Source of the DNA: Rhizobium binae
GTDB lineage: Bacteria; Pseudomonadota; Alphaproteobacteria; Rhizobiales; Rhizobiaceae
Assembly (NCBI RefSeq): GCF_017357225.1
Contig: NZ_CP071604.1
Location: 2,607,001-2,671,000 of the forward strand
Reading direction: 5' to 3'
Length of the DNA: 64,000 nucleotides
Position 1 is the first letter of the stretch; every line of letters begins with the position of its first letter. The notes under the pieces were generated by a model that was not told the origin of the DNA, did not search any database, and saw nothing but the letters and a program-made list of their open reading frames with translations. Shown here in pieces: positions 47,671 to 55,798 of the stretch. Position numbers and translations under genes: made by a program.

Positions 47671-47761
47671 ATCGATTGATAGTCGCGCCAAGCCGATATT
47701 TCCAGCCGCAAACAACGGGAAGTTTTGATCCGACGGCGGTACGACGTAAGCGGGTATCCAA

Positions 47762-47836
47762 TCACATCCTGACCGTCATACCGCTGTCGACGGTCAACAC
47801 ATGGCCGCTGACGAAGGAGGCTGCACGGCTTGCCAT
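47762..47836 (-). pseudogene. C-terminal remnant of a short-chain dehydrogenase
   Basis: A 24-codon minus-strand reading (MASRAASFVSGHVLTVDSGM, then TVRM and stop) matches the end of short-chain dehydrogenases, where the motif ASxVTGxxLxVDGG is conserved. Nothing of the family is seen upstream; the fragment is followed, going up the map, by a GC-rich hairpin repeat from about 47837 to 47930. It is probably what remains of a lost gene. Confidence 0.65.
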
Positions 47837-47930
47837 TCATTGCCCTTCGCTTGCGCTCAGCACTCGCGGCTTCGCCGCTCACCCCGCATCTGCTTGGAGG
47901 TATCTTCTCCCCGCTGGGGATGAGGGACAA
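47837..47930. repeat. Hairpin repeat next to the dehydrogenase remnant
   Basis: CTTCGCTTGCGCTCAGCACTCGCGGCTTCGCCGC-type segments lead into a TTCTCCCCGCTGGGGATGAGGG hairpin, similar to the repeats at 4107-4155 and 8681-8732. It separates the remnant from cobQ, and the gap holds no other supportable gene. Confidence 0.5.
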
Positions 47931-47949
47931 GTGGCAGCGCTTTACCCAT

Positions 47950-49449
47950 TCACATCCTATGCAGGTCAGAAAGACGACTCACGATCCCTCCATCCGACCC
48001 CAGCAGCCCCGCAAGCCAGCGCGGATCGAGATGTTTCTCCAGTTCTCCGGCGATCTCGTCGAGCGCCAGCTCGACGCTCTCGCGATAATTCCTCCGCTCG
48101 CCTGACAGGCCGAAGCTCTGTAGCAGTTGCGCGCGGTAGGCATCGCTACCGAACAACCCGTGTAAATAGGTGCCCATGATCCGCCCGTCCGCCGAAACCG
48201 CACCGTCGGTCATGCCGTCTACGATCGCCGAGGGGCGTTCACAATCGGGACCGCTCGTGACGCCGAGATGGATCTGGTAGCCGGCAAGCGGCGCATCATA
48301 TTCTGTCGAGCGCGCCTGGCTGTTGCGCACGGTCTTCTCCGGCGCCATCTCCGTTTCGATATCGAGAAGGCCAAGCCCCGGCGTCTCGGTTGCTCCCCCC
48401 TCGATGCCGAGCGGATCGCGCACGCGCCGCCCGAGCATCTGGTAGCCGCCGCAAATGCCGATCACTCGGCCGCCGCGCCGAACATGCGCGGCAAGATCGC
48501 GGTCCCACCCCGCAGCCCTGAAGTCGGCGAGATCCGCAATCGTCGATTTCGAGCCGGGAAGGATGACCAGGCTCGCATCGGCAGGCAGCCGCTCGCCTGA
48601 CCGCACGAAGACCAGCTCGACATCCGGCTCCGCTTTCAACGGGTCGAGATCGTCGAAATTGGCGATGCGCGGCAATACCGGCACGGCGACCTTCAGCGCG
48701 CCCGCCCCGCCCTTCACCAACCGCTCGAGCACGACCGAATCTTCGGCCGGCAGGCGCCCGGCAGCCGACAGCCATGGCACGACGCCGAAGCAGGGCCAGC
48801 CCGTGTGCCCTTCGATGGCGCGAATGCCGTTGTCGAACAGCGAAACGTCGCCGCGAAACTTGTTGATGATGTAACCCGAGATCATCGCCCGGTCGGCGTC
48901 TGCGAGAATTGCATGCGTGCCGACCAGCGAGGCGATGACACCGCCGCGATCGATATCGCCGACGAGCACCACCGGCACGCCTACCTGCGTTGCAAAGCCC
49001 ATATTGGCGATGTCGCCGGCCCTCAGATTGATTTCGGCCGGCGACCCCGCACCCTCGACAATGACGAGATCGGCGCCCACAGCCACCTTTTCGAAGCTTT
49101 CCAGCACAGCACCAAGCAGCTCGGGCTTCAGCCGCTGATAGTCCCGCCCCTTCGCCTGGCCGAACAGCCTGCCCTGCACGATGATCTGGCTGCCATTTTC
49201 CGATTGCGGCTTGAGCAGCACCGGGTTCATGTGCACCGAGGACGGCGTACGGGCCGCGAGCGACTGCAGCCATTGCGCTCGGCCGATCTCGCCGCCGTCG
49301 TCGGCGACGGCCGCATTGTTCGACATGTTCTGCGGCTTGAACGGCCGCACCGTCAGCCCGTGATTGGCCGCCAGCCGGCAAAGCCCCGCGACCAGCACCG
49401 TCTTGCCGACATCCGAGCCGGTTCCCTGCAGCATGATCGCTCTTGCCAT
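47950..49449 (-). CDS. cobQ: Cobyric acid synthase CobQ
   Basis: A 499-residue enzyme. The N-terminal synthetase domain has GTGSDVGKTVLVAGLCRLA, and the C-terminal glutamine amidotransferase domain contains GICGGYQMLG with the catalytic Cys, and HGLFGSDAYR with the His. It amidates four side chains (b, d, e, g) of adenosylcobyrinic acid a,c-diamide. It is a single gene apart from the other cob blocks. An unusual structured region with a terminator lies 72 bases upstream on the same strand. Confidence 0.95.
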   Translation of the reverse strand: MARAIMLQGTGSDVGKTVLVAGLCRLAANHGLTVRPFKPQNMSNNAAVADDGGEIGRAQWLQSLAARTPSSVHMNPVLLKPQSENGSQIIVQGRLFGQAKGRDYQRLKPELLGAVLESFEKVAVGADLVIVEGAGSPAEINLRAGDIANMGFATQVGVPVVLVGDIDRGGVIASLVGTHAILADADRAMISGYIINKFRGDVSLFDNGIRAIEGHTGWPCFGVVPWLSAAGRLPAEDSVVLERLVKGGAGALKVAVPVLPRIANFDDLDPLKAEPDVELVFVRSGERLPADASLVILPGSKSTIADLADFRAAGWDRDLAAHVRRGGRVIGICGGYQMLGRRVRDPLGIEGGATETPGLGLLDIETEMAPEKTVRNSQARSTEYDAPLAGYQIHLGVTSGPDCERPSAIVDGMTDGAVSADGRIMGTYLHGLFGSDAYRAQLLQSFGLSGERRNYRESVELALDEIAGELEKHLDPRWLAGLLGSDGGIVSRLSDLHRM

Positions 49450-49521
49450 GGTGGCCGCCTTTCGTTCAGGCGAGGCCTACAATGGCGGCCGATCCCGGGT
49501 CAAGGCGCGATCTGCCCGGTT

Positions 49522-49690
49522 AAAACGCGAAAACCGCGCATGGCCGTGGCTCTGCGCGGTTTGCCGAAAACTCAGGCGTCTTCGCCCCTACACGGCGAAG
49601 CTCGCTTTCTCCGGTACGCACTACCTGAACCGGAAAAGCAGCGGTCGTTGCCGCTACGACCCCACTGATAGCGGCACATTCTTACCGGAG
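49522..49690 (-). ncRNA. Candidate structured RNA upstream of cobQ (unidentified)
   Basis: On the minus strand four stems follow each other: GCCGCTA/TAGCGGC (49650-49656 and 49669-49675), TCCGGT/ACCGGA (49610-49634), CTTCGCC/GGCGAAG (49580-49600), and a 9-bp AACCGCGCA/TGCGCGGTT (49532-49561) followed by TTTTCGCGTTTT. The last is a good Rho-independent terminator on that strand only. It may be a free small RNA or an attenuator leader of cobQ. I do not recognise the family, and it lacks the cobalamin riboswitch motifs. The reading frames across it look non-coding. Confidence 0.55.
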
Positions 49691-49826
49691 AGTTATTGAA
49701 GGCTTGCGCAAATGTTAATTTTGACTTTTTTTGATATTCTCGCCAAGATTTCTGCAAAGGAGCCGCCGGCGCTCGCGGACAGCGCGTATTCTCGCTGAAA
49801 GCCGCCATTTTCGGGATTGTGACGTA

Positions 49827-49839
49827 AATTCTTAGAATT
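49827..49839. promoter_or_regulatory. Palindrome AATTCT-T-AGAATT in the betaine-binding gene leader region
   Basis: A perfect 6-bp dyad with one central base, AATTCTTAGAATT, lies in an AT-rich stretch (49700-49860). It is about 250 bases before the binding protein start, within the 639-base gap between cobQ and that gene. No known regulator site matches it convincingly. Confidence 0.3.
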
Positions 49840-50088
49840 CAATGATTTAGACATGCAACCATGAGCAGAAGAGGTTGATTTCTACGAGCGAACGCGTAGG
49901 AGTCACCAGAATGCGCCACTGTTGAATATGGCCTGCGACGAGCTGTTGGAGCCGCAAGGACGACGGCGCCCGTGAACCGGAAAGCCTGTTGCGGCATCGC
50001 CCGGCAGGCATTTTCCCTTCAGGCGCCGGAAAGACTTGCCGGCGGATTTTCAAATCCGAGAGCGCGTCCACCTGAGAAGAATTTGGGG

Positions 50089-51093
50089 ATGACGATGAAG
50101 AGGCTTTTGGTTCCGGCCGTCTTTGCCGCGGCTCTTTTGGCCACCGCTGCGTCCGCCGAGGGTGCCGAATGCGGCAGGGTTTCGATCGCCGAGATGAAAT
50201 GGGCCTCGGCAGGCATTGCGGCGAATTTCGACAAGATCATTCTGGAAAAGGGCTATGGCTGTTCCGTCACCATCGTCGACGGCGACACTCTTCCGACCTT
50301 CGCCTCGATGAACGAGAAAGGCATTCCCGACATCGCCTCGGAATACTGGATCAATTCCGTCAGGGCGCTGCTCGATCAGGCCGTCAACAGCGGTCGCCTG
50401 GTGCAGGGCGCCGAAATCCTTGCCGATGGCGCCGTCGAGGGTTGGTGGATCCCGAAGTTCATTGCCGACGCCAATCCCGATATCCGCTCGGTCGAAGACG
50501 CATTGAGACATCCCGAACTCTTCCCTGCCGAGGATGATGCATCGAAGGGCGCGGTTTACAACTGTCCCGCCGACTGGAGCTGCCAGATATCGACCACCAA
50601 CCTCTTCAAGGCCCTTGCCGCCGACAAGAAGGGCTTCGAACTCGTCGAGACCGGCAGCCCCGAACGGCTCGACGCCTCGATCGCCCGAGCTTTCGACAAC
50701 AAGATTGGCTGGCTCGGCTATTACTGGGCTCCGACCGCCATCCTCGGCAAATACGATATGACGCGACTGAGCTTCGGCGTCGGACACAGCAAGATCGAAT
50801 GGGAGCGCTGCACGGCGGTTGCCGGCTGCGTCAGGCCCCAGCTGAACTCCTATCCGGTCTCGCGTGCCTTCACACTGATGACCAGGTCTTTCGCCCGCCG
50901 TGCCGGGCCCGTCACCGTCTATCTCAAGAGCCGCAAATGGGACAATGAGACGATCAACCAGGTGCTCGCCTGGCAGGATGAAAACCGCGAAAGCAACGAG
51001 GATGCCGCGATCTATTTCCTGCGCAATTACGAGAGCCTGTGGATGAAATGGGTGCCGGTCGATGTAGCCGAGAAAGTCAAAGCGAGCCTATAA
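50089..51093 (+). CDS. Glycine betaine/proline-type ABC substrate-binding protein (orphan)
   Basis: A 334-residue periplasmic protein. The signal peptide (KRLLVPAVFAAALLATAASAEG, cleaved near ASA-EGA) is followed by the OpuAC-like domain: SIAEMKWASAGIAANFDKIILE and IPDIASEYWINSVRALL are typical (here quoted in parts of 20 or fewer residues). EWERCTAVAGCVRP suggests disulfide-linked cysteines. No permease or ATPase gene is nearby, so it is an orphan or shares one. I start at ATG 50089; ATG 50095 is equally possible. The upstream leader of about 200 bases is GC-rich and could fold. Confidence 0.85.
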   Translation: MTMKRLLVPAVFAAALLATAASAEGAECGRVSIAEMKWASAGIAANFDKIILEKGYGCSVTIVDGDTLPTFASMNEKGIPDIASEYWINSVRALLDQAVNSGRLVQGAEILADGAVEGWWIPKFIADANPDIRSVEDALRHPELFPAEDDASKGAVYNCPADWSCQISTTNLFKALAADKKGFELVETGSPERLDASIARAFDNKIGWLGYYWAPTAILGKYDMTRLSFGVGHSKIEWERCTAVAGCVRPQLNSYPVSRAFTLMTRSFARRAGPVTVYLKSRKWDNETINQVLAWQDENRESNEDAAIYFLRNYESLWMKWVPVDVAEKVKASL

Positions 51094-51125
51094 CGGCCGG
51101 TAGCACCAACGACTGGACGATTCGA

Positions 51126-51473
51126 ATGACAGCCAACGTTCCCTTCCCCGGCCGCGATACAGTCGCGGAAAAGCTCGCCGCGCTGTCAGAGGCCGATAAG
51201 TCCTATCTGGCCCTGCTCATGGAAAACGCCGCGCAGGACGATAACCTGCTCGACGGCCTGCGACGCCATCTCGACCTTGCCACGGGATCCCGTTTCCTGA
51301 ACTCGCTGAAGCTTGAAAATCTTGGATTGTGGCTCGGGACGCAGGCGCCAAATCGGCTGCAGATACGGCTGATGCAAACGGCCCGCTCGAGCCAGCATCC
51401 CGCCTACCAAGCCTTCCGGACCGGTCTCAGCCGATCCGGCGGCCTCGAAAAGGCATATCCCCCGGTCACCTGA
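51126..51473 (+). CDS. Hypothetical protein, helical, 115 residues
   Basis: A 115-residue protein from ATG 51126. It is mostly helical (DTVAEKLAALSEADKSYLAL, LLDGLRRHLDLATGSRFL), with codon use like its neighbours. I do not recognise the family. It follows the betaine-type binding protein by 32 bases on the same strand, so it may be in one transcript. The ribosome site is weak. Confidence 0.55.
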   Translation: MTANVPFPGRDTVAEKLAALSEADKSYLALLMENAAQDDNLLDGLRRHLDLATGSRFLNSLKLENLGLWLGTQAPNRLQIRLMQTARSSQHPAYQAFRTGLSRSGGLEKAYPPVT

Positions 51474-51487
51474 AAGGTGATCTCCCG

Positions 51488-51573
51488 GCCGTCCATTAGG
51501 ACGGTCTGGACCCCGGCCCGGTCCCGGCCACTCGCAAGAGTGGTTCGTTCTAAGCCTCAGGGTTATCACCCTG
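51488..51573. other. Cluster of four small perfect hairpins between convergent genes
   Basis: CCGTCC-ATTA-GGACGG (51489-51504), GGACC...GGTCC (51508-51524), CCACTC-GCAA-GAGTGG (51528-51543) and CAGGGT-TATC-ACCCTG (51558-51573) follow one another. Three have four-base loops, one of them GCAA. No T-run follows on either strand, so simple termination is not proved. It could be a small RNA or a mutual terminator. Confidence 0.55.
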
Positions 51574-51590
51574 GCAAACCTACCGACTGA

Positions 51591-51746
51591 TCACTTCTTC
51601 GCAGCGCGATCGACCGAGCGGCCGGCATCCTGTGTGGCGTTGACGGCGCTCGCCGTATCTTTTCCAATGCCGCGGATCGTGTTGCCGCAGGAGGAAAGCG
51701 CGAGAAGAACCATGAAAGCTGCGGCAATTTTGGCCGTTGTCGTCAT
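51591..51746 (-). CDS. Entericidin-like (EcnAB) small lipoprotein
   Basis: A 51-residue protein too small to be obvious: MTTTAKIAAAFMVLLALSSC is a lipoprotein signal with the lipobox LSSC (Cys20), followed by GNTIRGIGKDTASAVNATQD and AGRSVDRAAKK. This is the entericidin A/B pattern (GxxGKDTxxAxxATxxAGxxVxxA). The mature lipopeptide would be about 32 residues long. Entericidins are cell-envelope lipopeptides linked to stress-induced lysis. AAGGA lies upstream of the start. Confidence 0.88.
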   Translation of the reverse strand: MTTTAKIAAAFMVLLALSSCGNTIRGIGKDTASAVNATQDAGRSVDRAAKK

Positions 51747-51845
51747 TTCGAATATCCTTGTTTGAAATCAACCCCGAACGGCACCTATGCCGTTCGCGCC
51801 GATAACGCACAAGGGAACAAAAGGTTCAACGGCCGAAAGACTTCG

Positions 51846-52745
51846 TCAGGCGGCGACGGCCTTCGCTCTTTCGGCAAAAGCGCCGCGGATGCTGTCGGCC
51901 ACCGTCTCGATCGGGCCCGACACCTGCGCGGCGGTCAGCAGCCGGATATCGAAGGAGCCGAGCTCCGGCAGTCCTTCCTGCAGGCCGAGGATCGCCATGT
52001 CCTCGCTGACATAGGAAAGCGGCAGCGGCGCGATGGCAAGATCAGAGAGCACGGCGGCGCGCTGCGCCATCGTGTGGCCGCTGAGATAGGCGACGCGATA
52101 AGGCCGTTTGTTGCGTTCGAGTTGGGCGAGCGCCTCCTGGCGCCAGATGCAGCCGTCCTCCCAGATCGAGATCGGCAGGGGATCGCGGCGATGGGCCGAA
52201 CCGCAGCGGGCGCCGGCCCAGACCAGCCGCTCGCGGAACACCACTTCGCCGCCGGTCGGAAACGGCCGCGTGGCGCAGTTGATCAGCGCCAGATCGAGCC
52301 GCTGCTCCTCCATGCGCTTCTTGAGCCCGACGCTCATGTCGATCGTCACGTCGACCATGATGCCGGGATAGCTTTCGGCAAAGCTCTTTAGAATTCTCGG
52401 CAGCAGCCGCTCGCCGATATCTTCGGGCGCGCCAAGCCTGACGACGCCGGTCAGCTCCGGCATGATGAAGCGGGATACCGCCTCGTTCGACAGCGCCAGG
52501 ATGTTGCGGGCGTAGGAGAGCAGCATCTCGCCATGACGCGTCAGCGTCACCGACCGGGCGTCTCGCAAAAACAGCGTCGCGCCGAGCTGTTCCTCGAGCT
52601 TCTTGATCTGCATGGAGACTGCCGACGGCGTGCGGAAAACCGCTTCGGCGGCGGTGGAAAAATTGCCCGTTTCGGCGATGGCGACGAACGTCCGCAGCAC
52701 ATCGTTGTCAAGCAAAGGAATGGGACGGCGAAAGGGTAGGCTCAT
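51846..52745 (-). CDS. LysR family transcriptional regulator
   Basis: A 299-residue regulator from ATG 52743-52745 (MSLPFRRPIPLLDNDVLRTF). The HTH is FVAIAETGNFSTAAEAVFRTPSAVSMQIKKLEEQLGATLF, quoted as ETGNFSTAAEAVFRTPSAVS and MQIKKLEEQLGATLF, and a periplasmic-binding-like domain follows. N-terminal style is similar to the LrhA/HexA branch. It diverges from a small DUF1127-like gene at 52859, with a 113-base gap. The target is unknown; a 42-codon longer frame exists but lacks a site. Confidence 0.9.
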   Translation of the reverse strand: MSLPFRRPIPLLDNDVLRTFVAIAETGNFSTAAEAVFRTPSAVSMQIKKLEEQLGATLFLRDARSVTLTRHGEMLLSYARNILALSNEAVSRFIMPELTGVVRLGAPEDIGERLLPRILKSFAESYPGIMVDVTIDMSVGLKKRMEEQRLDLALINCATRPFPTGGEVVFRERLVWAGARCGSAHRRDPLPISIWEDGCIWRQEALAQLERNKRPYRVAYLSGHTMAQRAAVLSDLAIAPLPLSYVSEDMAILGLQEGLPELGSFDIRLLTAAQVSGPIETVADSIRGAFAERAKAVAA

Positions 52746-52858
52746 CGTCGCATCTTTCAATTTTTCTGATCTATAACCCCATATCATTTTGTTTGATTGA
52801 ATGTCAATCGCACCGCATATTCCGACCGTTGGAAACTTAGCAGCAAAGGAGTCCCGAC

Positions 52859-53077
52859 ATGGCGCAAACAAGCACCTGGAATATCGTACAGGCCCTTTCC
52901 GTATTCAAGTCACGCAGGCGCCGCGATGCCAATCATGAGCAGGCGCTGAGGGAGCTGAAGCGTTTTCCCTCGCACCTGCTGGCCGATTGTCAGCGTGAAA
53001 TCGAGCTGCCCCGCCTGAGTACGGCCGTTCGACCGAAGCGGGTCCTCAGGGTGGTGGAATCACCGAGCCGCGCGTGA
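52859..53077 (+). CDS. Small DUF1127-like protein
   Basis: A 72-residue protein from ATG 52859, preceded by AAAGGAG. The C-terminal ALRELKRFPSHLLADCQREIELP resembles the DUF1127 core (xLxxLpxhLLxDiG), though the glycine is not kept. DUF1127 proteins are linked in rhizobia and Agrobacterium to RNA turnover and phosphate or stress response. It is divergent from a LysR gene, which may regulate it. A terminator overlaps its stop. Confidence 0.7.
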   Translation: MAQTSTWNIVQALSVFKSRRRRDANHEQALRELKRFPSHLLADCQREIELPRLSTAVRPKRVLRVVESPSRA

Positions 53078-53091
53078 TGCGCGGCTCGAGG
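53065..53091 (+). terminator. Hairpin terminator overlapping the stop of the DUF1127-like gene
   Basis: A perfect 9-bp stem, GAGCCGCGC (53065-53073) and GCGCGGCTC (53079-53087), encloses GTGAT. It contains the TGA stop at 53075-53077 and is followed by a modest T content (GAGGCATTTCTTC). It probably acts as terminator. Confidence 0.65.
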
Positions 53092-53132
53092 CATTTCTTC
53101 GCACCGTCTGCTTAGCTCAAAAAACCGGCAGA

Positions 53133-54132
53133 TTGGGAAACACCAATCCATCAAAAAGCTTCCGTGCCGTTCTGATCGTCCGGCACCCTTCACTCAGCCC
53201 GCGTCTGCGCATGGTCGCGACGACCTCGCAGCTGCAGGCCGTCATCGCTGTGCGCGAAGCCAAAAACTTCACGCTTGCGGCACGCAGGCTCGGTCTTGCG
53301 CAACCGACCGTTCACCGGGCGGTGACGCAAATCGAGGAGGAAGCGGCCCGCCCCTGTTTGAGCGGACTTCCTATGGTATCGTCGCCACCCGCGCCGCCGG
53401 CACGCTGGCTCAGGCAGCGCCTCGCCTTCGCCGAATTGGCGCAGGCCGAAGGCGACCTCGCAGAGACGCTTTCGGAGGAAGCAGGCAGCATCGTCGTCGG
53501 CGCCACGCCGCTCTCGCGCTCCTTCGTCTTTCCGCGAGCCATCGCCGAATTCCGCAAATTGCGCCCGAACACGCCGATCCATATCGTCGAAGGGACCTAT
53601 ACCGACCTGCTGGCGGGCCTGAGGCGCGGCGAGATCGATTTCCTGATCGGCGCGCTGCGCGATCCTGCACCGATCGGAGATCGTCGACCAGCGTTTCCTG
53701 TTCACCGATAGGCTTGTCATCGTTGCCGGCAGCAATTATCCGCTGACCGGGCAAATCGCGCTGTCGATCGAGGAGCTTGCAGCCTATCCCTGGATCGTCG
53801 GGCAGCGCGGCACGCCGACCCGATGGCATTTCGACGCCCTCTTCGCCGGCCTGGACAACCCGCCGAAGAGCATCGTCGAATCGAGTTCGCTGATATTCAT
53901 GCGCGAGCTTTTGAACGGGACGGACCACCTCGGCTGCATTTCCTGTCTCCAGGCGCAGGCCGAACTCTCCCGCGGCCTCCTCAAGGCCTTGCCGCTCGAC
54001 CTCAGCCACACCGCCCGGCCGATCGGCCTCACGCTGCGTCTCAACTGGATGCCGACCCGCGCGCAGGAACAAGTCCTGCGATTTGTGTCATCGGACGAAG
54101 ACCCTGCCGCCGAGATGTCGCGATCCGGCTGA
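53133..54132 (+). pseudogene. Frameshifted LysR family regulator
   Basis: The HTH half (about from ATG 53211, VATTSQLQAVIAVREAKNFT) is in one frame up to 53352, where a base loss in a C-run moves the family sequence LFERTSYGIVATRAAGTLAQ into another frame. It returns to the first frame near 53420 (LAFAELAQAEGDLAETL), and another shift near 53670 sends the remainder (EIVDQRFLFTDRLVIVAG through the end) into a third frame, ending at the TGA 54130-54132. At least three indels are therefore needed. The gene would not give a working LysR protein. Its target is unknown. Confidence 0.85.
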
Positions 54133-54151
54133 TCGTTCCCTCAAATAGCGA

Positions 54152-54760
54152 TCACATTCCGCCGATGAGCTTGAAGGCTATGATCCACATCGTCGCAGCG
54201 ACCAGCGTTTCCAACATTCGCCAGGACGAGGGCTTCGAGAAGATCGGCCGCAGCCGTGTCGCGCCATATCCGAGGGAGAAGAAGAACAGGAAGGAACCGG
54301 TCACGGCGCCTGCGGCAAAGGAAGCCTGGTGCCCCGGATAACGCGTCGAGATCGTGCCGAGCAGCACGACCGTGTCGAGATACACATGCGGGTTGAGCCA
54401 GGTGAGCGCAAGGCAGGTCGCTAGCGTCTGCCTGAAGCCTGCCGTTCTGGCTTCGGCCTCCGCGAGAGCGGCGTTCGACCGCAAGGCGGAAAAGAGGCTT
54501 TTTGCTCCATACCAGGCGAGAAACGCGGCTCCTCCGTAGCGCATGACCGGGTCGAGCCAGGGCAGGAGCCTGGCGATCTGCTGCAGGCTGGTGACCCCGA
54601 GCACGATCAGCACGGCGTCGGACAGTGCGCATGCGAAGCAGACGACAAAGATATGCTCGTTGCGCAAGCCCTGGCGCAGGATGAAGGCATTCTGGGCGCC
54701 GATCGCGACAATCAGGCTGAGGCCCATCATCAGGCCGGTAAAATAGATTGAAAAATTCAT
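54152..54760 (-). CDS. LysE/ArgO family amino acid exporter
   Basis: A 202-residue membrane protein with six hydrophobic segments. GLSLIVAIGAQNAFILRQGLR is the signature first helix of LysE (SLIVAIGAQNAFILRQGL), and TWLNPHVYLDTVVLLG is the second family motif. It exports lysine and/or arginine from the cytoplasm. It is divergent from a LysG/ArgP-type regulator starting at 54861, 100 bases away, which is the standard arrangement for induction by basic amino acids. Confidence 0.93.
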   Translation of the reverse strand: MNFSIYFTGLMMGLSLIVAIGAQNAFILRQGLRNEHIFVVCFACALSDAVLIVLGVTSLQQIARLLPWLDPVMRYGGAAFLAWYGAKSLFSALRSNAALAEAEARTAGFRQTLATCLALTWLNPHVYLDTVVLLGTISTRYPGHQASFAAGAVTGSFLFFFSLGYGATRLRPIFSKPSSWRMLETLVAATMWIIAFKLIGGM

Positions 54761-54860
54761 CGTTTCTGCAAGCGCCTTTCGCTTTGATCAGACGTCGCTA
54801 TCGCGGCGATGATAATTAGGCTAGTTAATCTACCTAACCTCAATTAACCAGCGCTAATCC

Positions 54861-55790
54861 ATGCTCGACTACCCCGCCCTCCGTGCCGTCGCGACCGTCG
54901 TCCAGACAGGCAGCTTCGAACGCGCCGCCACCGCGCTGAACGTCACCCCCTCGGCCGTTTCGCAGCGCGTCAAGCAGCTCGAGGAGCGTCTCGGCGTTGT
55001 GCTCGTCGTTCGAGGCACTCCGTGCACGGCAACCGAAAAGGGAGAATGGTTGTGCCGCCATATGGAAAATGTCGGTATGCTCGAAGCCGAGCTCTTCGGC
55101 CATCTGCCCGCGCTCGTTGACCCCGACGAGCCACGCCAAAGGGTGACGCTCCAGATCGCCACCAATGCCGACAGTCTCGGCACCTGGTTCGTGGAAGCCA
55201 TCTCGAACTTCGCCAGAAGCTCTTCCTATTTGTTGAATATCGCGGTCGACGATCAGGATCACACCGCCGAATGGCTGCAGCGCGGGCGCGTCATCGCGGC
55301 CGTCACCAGCCTGGAAAAGCCGATAAGGGGATGCCGGCGTTTCGCGCTTGGCGTTTTGCGCTATCATGCAACGGCAACACCCGATTTCGTCGCCGGTCAC
55401 TTTCCGCAGGGTGTGACCGCCGAGGCGATCCGCAACGCCCCGGCTCTGACTTTCAGCCAGAAGGACAGGCTGCAGAGTACGTGGGTCCACAAAATCTTCG
55501 GACGCGATCTCGACTATCCCACCCATTGGCTCCCCTCGCCGCAAAGCTTCGTCGAGGCGAGCTTGTCAGGCATGGGATGGGGAATGAATCCGACTCAGCT
55601 GACCCGCGAGCATCTTGCATCGGGGCGACTGGTGGAGCTGGTGCCGGACACGCCGCTGGATGTGCCCCTATACTGGCAGATAAACCGCTTTGCCGCCGAC
55701 CGGCTGGCGGAGTTGACACGCGAAGTTATCAACGTCGCAGGGCGCAATCTCGGAAAAGACGGGTCGAAAACCGATTCCCCAGGCATTTGA
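54861..55790 (+). CDS. LysR family regulator of LysE, LysG/ArgP type
   Basis: A 309-residue regulator. The HTH begins LDYPALRAVATVVQTGSFERAATALNVTPSAVSQRVKQLEERLG, quoted as TGSFERAATALNVTPSAVSQ, typical of the ArgP/LysG branch. PIRGCRRFALGVLRYHATAT matches the effector domain of that branch. It lies divergent to the lysE-type gene and probably activates it in the presence of lysine or arginine. The ATG at 54861 has no strong purine site, but the N-terminal MLDYPALR is the usual one. Confidence 0.92.
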   Translation: MLDYPALRAVATVVQTGSFERAATALNVTPSAVSQRVKQLEERLGVVLVVRGTPCTATEKGEWLCRHMENVGMLEAELFGHLPALVDPDEPRQRVTLQIATNADSLGTWFVEAISNFARSSSYLLNIAVDDQDHTAEWLQRGRVIAAVTSLEKPIRGCRRFALGVLRYHATATPDFVAGHFPQGVTAEAIRNAPALTFSQKDRLQSTWVHKIFGRDLDYPTHWLPSPQSFVEASLSGMGWGMNPTQLTREHLASGRLVELVPDTPLDVPLYWQINRFAADRLAELTREVINVAGRNLGKDGSKTDSPGI

Positions 55791-55798
55791 TCGCACGA

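Noticed and set aside
49572..49808. Minus-strand 78-codon reading frame across the cobQ-upstream hairpins
   Set aside because: The region is better explained as structured RNA; the peptide is Arg/Ser/Gly-rich with no family features and no good ribosome site.
49864..50050. Possible ykkC-type (guanidine) riboswitch ahead of the betaine-type binding protein
   Set aside because: A few GGACGA and ACGR-like bits occur, but the conserved order of that family is not seen.
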